Origin: Bacillota bacterium
GTDB taxonomy: Bacteria; Bacillota; Clostridia; Lachnospirales; Lachnospiraceae
Direction: 5' to 3'
Length of the DNA stretch: 24,238 nt
Assembly (NCBI GenBank): GCA_023415595.1
Contig: JAEZJW010000218.1
Span: 1-24,238, forward strand
Shown in pieces: positions 8,364-14,585 of this stretch. Positions within the stretch are counted from its first letter, which is position 1. Each line of letters opens with the position of its first letter. Below the pieces are notes generated by a model that saw only the letters and a program-made list of their open reading frames with translations, ran no database searches and was not told the DNA's origin. Both the position numbers and the translations under genes were made by a program.

Positions 8364-8624
8364 CTAAACGGTATGTTGCATACCATCTAACATTTGGTTG
8401 ACCAATTTGAGCCGTTTTGAACCTATACGCTGCTGCACAGTCGGATTGAATCCTTCATTGCCATTAAATAATAAGCTCCCTGAATCAGTAGCCCAGTATT
8501 GAACATAGTATCGCAAAACATCTTCAGAGGTATTTCTTGCAATATAATCATCACAGATTTTTTTCAGCTCCTGAATTAGAATCTTAACGCTTGTTGGGTG
8601 CTTGATATAATCATATTTATTCAT
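8364..8624 (-). CDS. Small conserved clostridial protein (TIGR04540-like), antisense within the trio
   Basis: This is an 86-residue soluble protein with the pattern KHPTSVKILIQELKKICDDY, YWATDSG..LF, NPTVQQRIGSKR and LVNQMLDG. From memory this resembles the small clostridial family TIGR04540, whose function is not known to me. Its ATG at 8624 has AGGAG (8633-8637) 8 nt upstream, so it is a real translation unit rather than a shadow. It is convergent with the large recombinase, with 28 bases between them, and divergent from the third trio gene across the TTGTAT repeats. Size and position would suit a recombination directionality or regulatory factor, but no helix-turn-helix or basic patch proves this. 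Confidence 0.75.
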   Translation of the reverse strand: MNKYDYIKHPTSVKILIQELKKICDDYIARNTSEDVLRYYVQYWATDSGSLLFNGNEGFNPTVQQRIGSKRLKLVNQMLDGMQHTV

Positions 8625-8638
8625 TCTCGGCGCTCCTT

Positions 8639-8691
8639 TTGTATCGTATTTGTATTTTTTGTATTATTATTGTATCGCTTTTGTATTGTAT
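8639..8691. repeat. Phased TTGTAT repeat array in the divergent intergenic region
   Basis: TTGTAT begins at 8639, 8650, 8659, 8670, 8681 and 8686, so the first five lie about one DNA turn apart (11, 9, 11, 11 bp). The longer TTGTATCG occurs at 8639 and 8670. The array fills the space between the divergent 86-aa gene and the third trio gene, and ends just before the latter's ribosome binding site. It looks like a multi-copy binding site on one helix face. Confidence 0.7.
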
Positions 8692-8707
8692 AGACAAGGA
8701 GGTAATT

Positions 8708-9370
8708 ATGACAAATATAAACCCTGACGAATTAATAATTAATCTTATAGGGAATGTTTCCACCCGTAAAAAGCATTCACTTGAGAAGCTTCACAGTATA
8801 TGCAGAGAACAGTATGAGCGCGGTAGTAAAGATTTTTCAGTTGCTACAATAGCAAGGATATCAGCAGAACATGACGGACCGTCAGAGCAAACGATTAGGA
8901 ACAAAGCAGGTTCAGATTATCGTGCCCTTTTAAAGGCATGGGCTGATTACAGTGAAGGGTATTCTATTAAGCAGAAAACTAATCAGCAATCAACTACTGC
9001 CGATACAATTTTGGCAGGTATTAGTGACCCCACGATTAGAGCTCTAGTTGGTGTAATGCTGGCAGAAAACAAAAAACTAAAAAGTGAAAATGCATTACTT
9101 AAGCACCAAACAACCTTGATCATTGATATGAGGTCACAACAGAATAATTCAGTTCTTCAAACATCGAGTGTAGAACTACTCCCTCAATCAGAAAGCTTAC
9201 TACCTACTGAACTATCCGCCCTTGAACATGCAATCTCAGATGATTTTATTTCACATCAAGGATGGACAGTAGATGTTCAAGGGAGAGTTAAAAATAAAGG
9301 TATGCAGCTCTATAAAGCTGGATATGCTACCGCAATAAGAAAAATACTGTCATCCCATTCTATAAAATAA
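8708..9370 (+). CDS. DNA-binding-type accessory protein, third protein of the trio (GmtX-like)
   Basis: This is a 220-residue basic protein. Residues about 20-80 contain KKHSLEKLHSIC, RGSKDFSVATIARISAE, EQTIRNKAG and DYRALLKAWADY, a helical HTH-like region that I recall from GmtX proteins. A short coiled coil (about 115-135, LAENKKLKSENALLKHQ) follows, and the C-terminus (about 180-215) has GWTVDVQGRVKNKGMQLYKAGYA. The ATG at 8708 is chosen over one at 8639 because AAGGAGG (8696-8702) lies 5 nt upstream, and the longer reading merely translates the TTGTAT array. It is separated from the recombinase pair by about 370 bp holding the antisense gene, so it probably has its own promoter. By analogy it assists the recombinases; it could also bind the adjacent array. 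Both ideas are inference. Confidence 0.8.
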   Translation: MTNINPDELIINLIGNVSTRKKHSLEKLHSICREQYERGSKDFSVATIARISAEHDGPSEQTIRNKAGSDYRALLKAWADYSEGYSIKQKTNQQSTTADTILAGISDPTIRALVGVMLAENKKLKSENALLKHQTTLIIDMRSQQNNSVLQTSSVELLPQSESLLPTELSALEHAISDDFISHQGWTVDVQGRVKNKGMQLYKAGYATAIRKILSSHSIK

Positions 9371-9379
9371 CCATGGATT

Positions 9380-9413
9380 CAGCCAAAGAAAGTGCTTGCG
9401 CCTTCTTTGGCTG
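9380..9413 (+). terminator. Hairpin downstream of the third trio gene
   Basis: CAGCCAAAGAA (9380-9390) pairs exactly with TTCTTTGGCTG (9403-9413) around a 12-nt loop, ten bases after the stop codon. The downstream sequence is only modestly T-rich (CTATTGCTTTGCTTT), so termination may be partial. Confidence 0.6.
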
Positions 9414-9481
9414 CTATTGCTTTGCTTTACTGTCCACATAGAAGCAGAAAAACAACATTCAATTAGAAGCACTGTTAGTTG

Positions 9482-9511
9482 TTGAAATTAAGTGAATATT
9501 TGATGTATAAT
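9482..9511 (+). promoter_or_regulatory. Promoter for the cargo genes
   Basis: TTGAAA (9482-9487), an 18-bp spacer and a perfect TATAAT (9506-9511) form a good promoter. Transcription would begin near 9518, shortly before the micro-ORF at 9547. The cargo therefore appears separately expressed from the recombination genes. Confidence 0.65.
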
Positions 9512-9546
9512 ATTACCATATCCATAGTTCTCAATAGGAGGCAATA

Positions 9547-9603
9547 GTGAATACTATAAGCGTTAAGAGCGAGAACACAAGAAATTACGGTAACGATAGT
9601 TGA
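9547..9603 (+). CDS. Possible 18-residue leader peptide
   Basis: GTG at 9547 is preceded by a full AGGAGG (9536-9541) at good spacing and opens an 18-codon frame, MNTISVKSENTRNYGNDS, that stops 33 bases before the first cargo gene. So strong a ribosome binding site on so short a frame suggests a translated leader or the remnant start of a lost gene. I see no attenuator hairpin that clearly depends on it. Confidence 0.4.
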   Translation: MNTISVKSENTRNYGNDS

Positions 9604-9636
9604 AATAATAGAAAAATTTTATAAGAGGTGATATTT

Positions 9637-9996
9637 ATGTTACTGAAGACAAAAGTCAAAATGTATATGCGACAGAAGATAATAGCTATATACTTAGATA
9701 ACTACATTAAATTGAATAACGGAACACTCCTTGATGAATGGGGGAGTAATTGGATAGAAAAAAGTTATAATGATGTATTAAGTTCATTTAGAAATAATGA
9801 AAAAAATGAAATTTTTCAATCAAAAATAAATTTATTAGCAATGGCATGGGCTACAAAAATAGAAGATGATTTCATATATGCACCACTATATGTACTTCAT
9901 AAGGTCTATTTTGATAAAGAACCAAATATTAAAGAACTTAATAAATTACGATTTGAATATAAAGTGCAAAAAGACCTTAGAAATATTAATATCTAA
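9637..9996 (+). CDS. Cargo protein of unknown function (119 aa)
   Basis: I do not recognise this protein. It is small, highly charged (Lys, Asn, Glu, Ile) and predicted helical, with a basic N-terminus (MLLKTKVKMYMRQK) and the aromatic stretches EWGSNWIEKSYN and LAMAWATKIEDDFIYAPLY. There is no signal peptide or membrane helix. The ATG at 9637 is chosen over an in-frame GTG at 9628 because AGAGGTG (9624-9630) then has normal spacing. Its base composition is more AT-rich than the flanking chromosome, which supports acquisition with the element. It follows the micro-ORF at 9547 on the same transcript. Its position in the accessory part of a trio element makes defence, toxin-antitoxin or anti-phage roles possible, but nothing in the sequence shows one. 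Confidence 0.65.
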   Translation: MLLKTKVKMYMRQKIIAIYLDNYIKLNNGTLLDEWGSNWIEKSYNDVLSSFRNNEKNEIFQSKINLLAMAWATKIEDDFIYAPLYVLHKVYFDKEPNIKELNKLRFEYKVQKDLRNINI

Positions 9997-10189
9997 TATT
10001 TACATACGGAAGTAAGTAATAATCCATTAGCTAACATGTTGACTTCTACCATTCCCTCTAATGTGACAACAGCATCGAGGCACACTCTGGGGATTTGGAA
10101 TAGGTATAATTTTGTCAGAATAGTGTATGCATCTGGCGTTGTTGTTGAAATAGTCAAGTTTATCATCATAACTTAAAAGGAGAAATAAC

Positions 10190-10750
10190 ATGGGGATATT
10201 TAACAGCAGGCCCTCTGCACAAAAGATGGGTATGGAATTTTCTAATTCAATATGTGTAGAAGCTGCCTATGGAACTAATAGAGTAAAGGCAATTTCTATG
10301 ATTATTGGGGATGAATTAAACCTTGAGCAATATGTAAATATTTATTTAGAGCTTGTTATTTATCAAATTCATATAGTGGACAAGATGGCATCAAAATCGT
10401 ATGGTAGCGACTTCCGTACACCATTTATTAACTCATTAATTGATAATGCAAAGCTGTCATTTCTAGAAGCAAAAGCTTTTAGAGGTCTATCTGATAATAT
10501 GAATTATTACTTTGAGAAGTATTTTCACGACACCTTTTACATTTATCCATCTGATGGCTCAATATTAGGCAATGACTCAAATCAAGTAACTATATTCCTA
10601 GCTAGGAGATTAGCAAATATTATTGTAAATATTGAGGAAGACGCTAAATACAGATATGCTGAAACCTTAATTTATGAAATGCTAGAAGGGTTTGTAAAGG
10701 AGATTTTGTCTGAGAAACCTTTAAAGATGTTAGTAGGTAGTAGTAAATGA
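10190..10750 (+). CDS. Cargo protein of unknown function (186 aa)
   Basis: I do not recognise a family. The protein is soluble, mostly helical by composition, and starts with a Gly/Ser/Arg-containing tail (MGIFNSRPSAQKMGMEFSNS). Segments include RVKAISMIIGDELNLEQYV, YLELVIYQIHIVDKMA, SFLEAKAFRGLSDNMNYYFEKYF and FLARRLANIIVNIEEDAKYRYAE. There is no transmembrane helix, and I can see no nuclease or ATPase motif. AAGGAG sits at ideal distance before the ATG at 10190. A 193-base gap separates it from the 119-aa gene; it holds a lone TATAAT (10105-10110) but no good -35, so the two may share the 9482 promoter. It is the last substantial gene before the element's right-hand terminator. Confidence 0.75.
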   Translation: MGIFNSRPSAQKMGMEFSNSICVEAAYGTNRVKAISMIIGDELNLEQYVNIYLELVIYQIHIVDKMASKSYGSDFRTPFINSLIDNAKLSFLEAKAFRGLSDNMNYYFEKYFHDTFYIYPSDGSILGNDSNQVTIFLARRLANIIVNIEEDAKYRYAETLIYEMLEGFVKEILSEKPLKMLVGSSK

Positions 10751-10831
10751 CTAAATAGATAATAGGACATTTTAGCGGAAGAAATTTCCATTCCTTGTAG
10801 AGTAAATCTATTATTTTAAGGGTGGACTTTA

Positions 10832-10888
10832 GTGTCAAGTATATTTTATAAGCTCTGTGTAGGAGCAGTAGTTGTATCTATATTTTAA
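10832..10888 (+). CDS. Possible 18-residue hydrophobic peptide
   Basis: GTG at 10832 opens an 18-codon frame, MSSIFYKLCVGAVVVSIF, preceded by AGGGTGG with about 7 nt spacing. The peptide is almost entirely hydrophobic and sits between the last cargo gene and the strong terminator at 10910. It may be a membrane micropeptide, the remnant of a longer gene, or chance. The rest of the 440-base gap from 10751 to 11192 holds only the terminator, the right-end repeats and the right host half-site. Confidence 0.2.
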   Translation: MSSIFYKLCVGAVVVSIF

Positions 10889-10909
10889 ACGATGTATAAA
10901 GTCATTATA

Positions 10910-10941
10910 AAAACACACCGCTTGTGAGAGCGGTGTGTTTT
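10910..10941. terminator. Bidirectional terminator near the right end of the element
   Basis: AAAACACACCGCT (10910-10922) pairs perfectly over 13 bp with AGCGGTGTGTTTT (10929-10941) around a 6-nt loop. With T/A tracts on both sides it can act on both strands. It would end the cargo transcript and also block read-through arriving from asd on the minus strand. Confidence 0.85.
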
Positions 10942-10997
10942 GTATCAGTACCAACTAAGGAGCGGTTGCAATAAACAATATATAGAGTATCAGCACA

Positions 10998-11018
10998 TAA
11001 ACTATAAAGTTTTGGTAT
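10998..11018 (-). repeat. Right terminal inverted repeat
   Basis: This is the reverse complement of 4152-4172 with one mismatch; the exact core is TATAAAGTTTTGGTAT. A further inverted copy of its 12-bp core lies at 11033-11044 (ATACCAAAACTT), 14 bp away, so the pair could be a complete recombinase binding site. Confidence 0.65.
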
Positions 11019-11087
11019 GAGATTTAGTATATATACCAAAACTTAATACCATTATTCTAAAGGGCTTAAGCTTATTCGGTATATATA

Positions 11088-11117
11088 TTACCTGTAATTA
11101 AATATATCCCGTTTTTT
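11088..11117. other. Right host half-site flanking the mobile element
   Basis: TTACCTGTAAT (11088-11098) and CCCGTTTTTT (11108-11117) mirror the left half-site at 4117-4145. GGTA (11078-11081) and TACC (11089-11092) flank a 7-bp spacer here, against 8 bp at the left junction. It lies 76 bases downstream of the asd stop codon, where its terminator would be expected. Confidence 0.55.
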
Positions 11118-11192
11118 TATGCCTATATTTCCGTAATCAGATAACCTGGAGTTAGTTCCGGGTGTACTGACCTGGTACATGTTCCGTTTTCT

Positions 11193-12275
11193 TTATTTCT
11201 TAGTAATGTAGCCCTTCGCTTTTAGCAGCTCTGCTGTCAGAACACCGCCGCCCGCAGCACCTCTTACGGTATTGTGGGAAAGTCCTACGAATCTGTAGTC
11301 GAAGACCTTATCCTCACGGAGCCTTCCTAAGGTTACACCCATACCATCCTCATAATCTCGATCCAGCTTCGCCTGCGGACGGTTATCTTCTTCAAAATAT
11401 TTGATGAACTGCTTCGGAGCACTGGGTAAATCAAGCTCCTGGGGAATACCCTTAAATTCATTCCAAGCTTTAATCATCTGTTCCTTCGTGGGCTTTTTCT
11501 CAAAGCTCACAAAAACAGCTGCTGTATGTCCGTCGGTAACAGGAACACGGATGCACTGTGTGGTGATGACGGGTCCTTCAGCCTTCACGATCTGACCGTT
11601 CTCAACCTTACCCCAGATTCTTAAAGGCTCCTGCTCGCTCTTCTCCTCTTCGCCTCCGATGTAAGGAATCACATTATCTACCATTTCCGGCCAGTCAGCG
11701 AAATTCTTACCGGCACCGGAAATTGCCTGATACGTAGTAGCCACTACCACCTTGGGGCCAAATTCCTTCAGTGCATGAAGGGCAGGCGTATAGCTCTGGA
11801 TGGAGCAGTTCGGCTTAACAACGATAAAGCCTCTGTCCGTACCGAGACGTTTCCTCTGTGCCTCGATTACCTCCAGATGCTCCGGATTCAGTTCCGGTAC
11901 AACCATCGGAACATCCGGAGTCCATCTGTGGGCACTATTGTTGGAAACGACGGGAGTTCCTGTCTTAGCATAAGCTTCTTCGATTGCCTTAATCTCATCT
12001 TTCGTCATATCTACTGCACTGAAAACGAAATCAACGCTGTCTGCCACTTCGGCAACATCATTCACGTCCTTTACAATCAGCTTCTTTATCTTCTCAGGCA
12101 TCGGTGTCGTCATCTTCCAACGTCCTCCGACGGCCTCTTCATAAGTTTTGCCCGCACTTCTGGGACTGGCTGCTATAGTAACTACCTCAAACCAAGGATG
12201 ATCCTCTAATAGTGATACAAAACGTTGCCCCACCATTCCGGTACCCCCGAGGATACCTACTCGTAACTTCTCCAT
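11193..12275 (-). CDS. asd: Aspartate-semialdehyde dehydrogenase
   Basis: Catalyses NADPH-dependent reduction of aspartyl-4-phosphate to aspartate semialdehyde, the branch-point step for lysine, diaminopimelate, threonine and methionine synthesis. The 360-residue cytosolic protein has the Rossmann motif GGTGMVGQ (10-17), the active-site Cys157 in KPNCSIQ and the catalytic His250 in RVPVTDGH. Length and the WFEVVTIAASPRSAGK and GGRWKM segments place it in the archaeal/fungal-type branch rather than the classic bacterial one. The ATG at 12275 has GGAGGA upstream, and the gene has its own promoter at 12334-12361, so it is probably monocistronic. Its natural terminator seems to have been split by the element. 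Confidence 0.96.
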   Translation of the reverse strand: MEKLRVGILGGTGMVGQRFVSLLEDHPWFEVVTIAASPRSAGKTYEEAVGGRWKMTTPMPEKIKKLIVKDVNDVAEVADSVDFVFSAVDMTKDEIKAIEEAYAKTGTPVVSNNSAHRWTPDVPMVVPELNPEHLEVIEAQRKRLGTDRGFIVVKPNCSIQSYTPALHALKEFGPKVVVATTYQAISGAGKNFADWPEMVDNVIPYIGGEEEKSEQEPLRIWGKVENGQIVKAEGPVITTQCIRVPVTDGHTAAVFVSFEKKPTKEQMIKAWNEFKGIPQELDLPSAPKQFIKYFEEDNRPQAKLDRDYEDGMGVTLGRLREDKVFDYRFVGLSHNTVRGAAGGGVLTAELLKAKGYITKK

Positions 12276-12333
12276 CTATTCATTCCTCCACCGATGTTCT
12301 TGTATGACATACATTTGTCTTTATAGTAAGTAT

Positions 12334-12361
12334 ACTATACAACATCTCAAAAAAAAATCAA
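12334..12361 (-). promoter_or_regulatory. Promoter for asd
   Basis: On the minus strand TTGATT (12356-12361), a 16-bp T-rich spacer and TATAGT (12334-12339) lie about 60 bp upstream of the asd start codon. No lysine riboswitch can be recognised in the short leader. Confidence 0.6.
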
Positions 12362-12432
12362 TCCTTTTTTATACAAAAACATAGATTTGTGACATATCGA
12401 TAATAATATTTGCTTTTCATCGTTTTGTTTGG

Positions 12433-13407
12433 TTATTTTTCTATATGCTCCCGATAATCCTTTAACAGCTGTACCAGATCTGAGTAGGATTCTATGGCAT
12501 TAACCTGATTCCTGAGTTTTGAGGAACCGGGATAACCGGTGGTATACCAAGCCACATGCTTCCGCATCTCCCGCATACCGGTAAACTCTCCCTTATATTC
12601 AATGGCCAGCTTCGCATGACGCAGCATCATGTCCTGCACCTCATCAAACTCCGTCTTCGGCAGATGAGTACCGGTTGCCAGGTATTCCTTGATCTGTTCG
12701 AACAGCCAGGGATTCCCTCTGACACCTCTGGCGATCATGACTGCATCACAGCCTGTAAGCTCCAGCATTCTTTTTGCATCCTCCGGGGTCTGAACATCAC
12801 CGCTGCCTATGACCGGTACAGCAACTGACTCCTTTACCCTTCGGATGATTTCCCAATCCGCTTTTCCGCTATAGAACTGTTCTCTGGTCCTGGCATGCAC
12901 GGCGATGGCAGCTGCTCCATTCTCCTCTGCAATCTTTGCCACCTCTGCTGCGTTAATATTATCCTCGCAGAAGCCCTTTCGTATTTTAACAGTAACCGGC
13001 TTACGGATGGCCTCTGATACTCTCCTTACAATTCTCCCGATCAGCTCAGGGTCCTTCATCAGGGCAGAGCCTTCCCCGCAATTCACTACCTTCGGAACCG
13101 GACACCCCATATTAATATCCAGGATATCAAAATTCCTGTCCTCAATCCTCTTTGCCATGTCCGCAAGGATATCCGGATCGGAGCCAAACAGCTGCAGTGC
13201 GGCAGGCCGCTCCTCTTCTGCAATCTGAAGCAAACTCTCCGTATTTTTATTATTATATAGGATTCCTTTTGCACTGATCATCTCCGTATAGACCAGATCA
13301 GCTCCCTTTTCCTTACATAATAAACGAAATGGCAGGTCGGTTACTCCTGCCATCGGTCCTAAAAAAAGCTTTCCTTTTATCTCAACATTACCTATTTTAA
13401 AACACAT
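12433..13407 (-). CDS. dusB: tRNA-dihydrouridine synthase, DusB type
   Basis: FMN-dependent reduction of uridine to dihydrouridine in the tRNA D-loop. The 324-residue protein begins with the TIM-barrel FMN motif LGPMAGVTDLPFR, carries the conserved DINMGCPVPK with catalytic Cys102, and has VTVKIRKGF and the phosphate-binding IGSGDV and ARGVRGNPWLF near the C-terminal half. The product is cytosolic. Its ATG lies 2 nt after the coaX stop codon, so the two are translationally coupled, and it is the last gene of the argF operon. The dus-coaX pairing is frequent in clostridia; a functional reason is not evident. Confidence 0.93.
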   Translation of the reverse strand: MCFKIGNVEIKGKLFLGPMAGVTDLPFRLLCKEKGADLVYTEMISAKGILYNNKNTESLLQIAEEERPAALQLFGSDPDILADMAKRIEDRNFDILDINMGCPVPKVVNCGEGSALMKDPELIGRIVRRVSEAIRKPVTVKIRKGFCEDNINAAEVAKIAEENGAAAIAVHARTREQFYSGKADWEIIRRVKESVAVPVIGSGDVQTPEDAKRMLELTGCDAVMIARGVRGNPWLFEQIKEYLATGTHLPKTEFDEVQDMMLRHAKLAIEYKGEFTGMREMRKHVAWYTTGYPGSSKLRNQVNAIESYSDLVQLLKDYREHIEK

Positions 13408-13409
13408 AA

Positions 13410-14186
13410 CTATCTGTTCCCCTTATTCTTATCACTGATGATCTTTAAGCCCTTCAACGTCAGATTAGGGTCATAAAACTCGATGATATCCGTTGCATCT
13501 GCGATAATCTTACCGAGACCTCCGGTTGCTACAACCTTACAATTTTTAACTCCGGACTCCTCAAGCATCCTCTTAACAATATATTCTGTCTGCCCGATAC
13601 ACCCGAAGACCAGTCCGGCCTGCATGCTTGTTACCGTTTCCTTCGCAAGAATCGTATCCGGCATCGCTATCTCGATTTCAGGCAGCTTGGCTGTCCCTGT
13701 CCACAGTGCATTAGCCGCAATCCTAAGACCCGGGCTGGTAACTCCTGCGATGAAGGATCCATCGGCTGTAATCAGATCATAAGTAATCGCTGTCCCGAAA
13801 TCAATGACCAGAACAGGACCACCGAAGATCTCGTAAGCTGCTACTGCATCCACGATTCTGTCCGCTCCGATTTCCCTCGGATTGGCAGCCGCAATCTTAA
13901 TTCCTGTCTTCGTTCCCGCTCCGACGATTAACGGGGTCTGATTGATATATTTTATAATACCCGAGGTCAGTGACCACATCAGCTTCGGTACAACAGAAGC
14001 AACAATGACAGAATCGATCTCCTCGATCCCTATATTCTTTGATCTTAGCATGTCACAAAGCAGAAGTCCGTATTCATCAGAGGTCCTTGCCACCTGAGTC
14101 GTCATCCGGAAGCTTGCCTTAAGCTCATTGTCTTCAAATACACCTAAGGTTATATTCGTATTTCCAACATCTATTACTAACAACAT
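13410..14186 (-). CDS. coaX: Type III pantothenate kinase
   Basis: Phosphorylates pantothenate in the first step of coenzyme A synthesis and needs a monovalent cation. The 258-residue ASKHA-fold protein shows the phosphate motif VIDVGNTN (4-11), GADR (107-110) with the catalytic Asp109, and VLVIDFGTAITYDL (about 125-138). Type III enzymes are insensitive to CoA feedback, a family property. It is embedded in the argF-to-dusB operon, with 21 bases to the upstream gene and 2 to dusB. Confidence 0.95.
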   Translation of the reverse strand: MLLVIDVGNTNITLGVFEDNELKASFRMTTQVARTSDEYGLLLCDMLRSKNIGIEEIDSVIVASVVPKLMWSLTSGIIKYINQTPLIVGAGTKTGIKIAAANPREIGADRIVDAVAAYEIFGGPVLVIDFGTAITYDLITADGSFIAGVTSPGLRIAANALWTGTAKLPEIEIAMPDTILAKETVTSMQAGLVFGCIGQTEYIVKRMLEESGVKNCKVVATGGLGKIIADATDIIEFYDPNLTLKGLKIISDKNKGNR

Positions 14187-14207
14187 AAAGTCGGCCTCAC
14201 TTTCCCT

Positions 14208-14549
14208 CTATAATAAATCTGCAGCATCTTCGCCCAGAAAAAAGACCTTAAAATAGATTTCCAGAGATTCTAAAAGTTCTGCCTTCGTTCTCTGCATTTC
14301 CTTGACTTTTAAGGCACTGCCGATATCATCAAATAGATAATCCGCTTCCTCGGCATCGACCTTGAACACTAAAGTACCCTCCTCGTCGAACTCCAGGGAA
14401 AGCACTCCGCCCACATCCTCGGTAAACAGCACACACATTATCTTTAGTTCCTGTTTAATCTGTTCCGGCAATGCCTGGAAATCCTCATTCAGGAAGAACT
14501 TCTTCTCATAAGCACTGCTGGCACATAATACTACCCTATCCTGATACAT
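14208..14549 (-). CDS. Small DUF6145-like protein
   Basis: A 113-residue acidic cytosolic protein with VVLCASSAYEKKFFLN, IKQELKIMCVLFTEDVGG and KAELLESLEIYFKVFF. From memory this pattern matches DUF6145, found mainly in Lachnospiraceae and of unknown function. AAGGAG lies 7 nt before the ATG at 14549. It is in the operon between the small membrane protein and coaX, and its constant pairing with coaX or argF elsewhere would be the best functional clue. Confidence 0.8.
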   Translation of the reverse strand: MYQDRVVLCASSAYEKKFFLNEDFQALPEQIKQELKIMCVLFTEDVGGVLSLEFDEEGTLVFKVDAEEADYLFDDIGSALKVKEMQRTKAELLESLEIYFKVFFLGEDAADLL

Positions 14550-14585
14550 GACATGACTCCTTAATCTTATTTTATAAAACAGAAG

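Larger units (their letters stand above)
4152..11018 (+). mobile_element. Gamma-mobile-trio-like integrative element with cargo
   Basis: An AT-rich island of about 6.9 kb bounded by a 21-bp inverted repeat with one mismatch (4152-4172 and 10998-11018, core ATACCAAAACTTTATA). It encodes two tyrosine recombinases (4298 and 5786), a DNA-binding-type third protein (8708), an antisense 86-aa gene (8364-8624), two unknown cargo genes (9637, 10190) and an element-borne terminator near each end. Two recombinases plus a small helper resembles both the Tn554 TnpA/B/C system and the gamma-mobile-trio. The large second protein with a CVRCRWF-type cysteine motif and the third protein's RGSKDFSVATIAR stretch favour the latter. 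Exact ends are uncertain by tens of bases on the right, because a second copy of the repeat core occurs at 11033-11044. Confidence 0.75.

Noticed and set aside
8639..8691. CRISPR array
   Set aside because: The TTGTAT units are six bases with 3-5 base gaps; there are no long repeats, unique spacers or cas genes.
8639..8707. N-terminal extension of the third trio protein (23 residues, hydrophobic)
   Set aside because: It is the translation of the TTGTAT array; the ATG at 8708 has AAGGAGG at ideal spacing.
9628..9636. GTG start at 9628 for the 119-aa cargo gene
   Set aside because: That GTG is part of the AGAGGTG ribosome binding site for the ATG at 9637.
11775..12209. 144-residue plus-strand frame opposite asd
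   Set aside because: asd is fully intact on the other strand with its catalytic Cys and Rossmann motif, so this is an antisense artefact.
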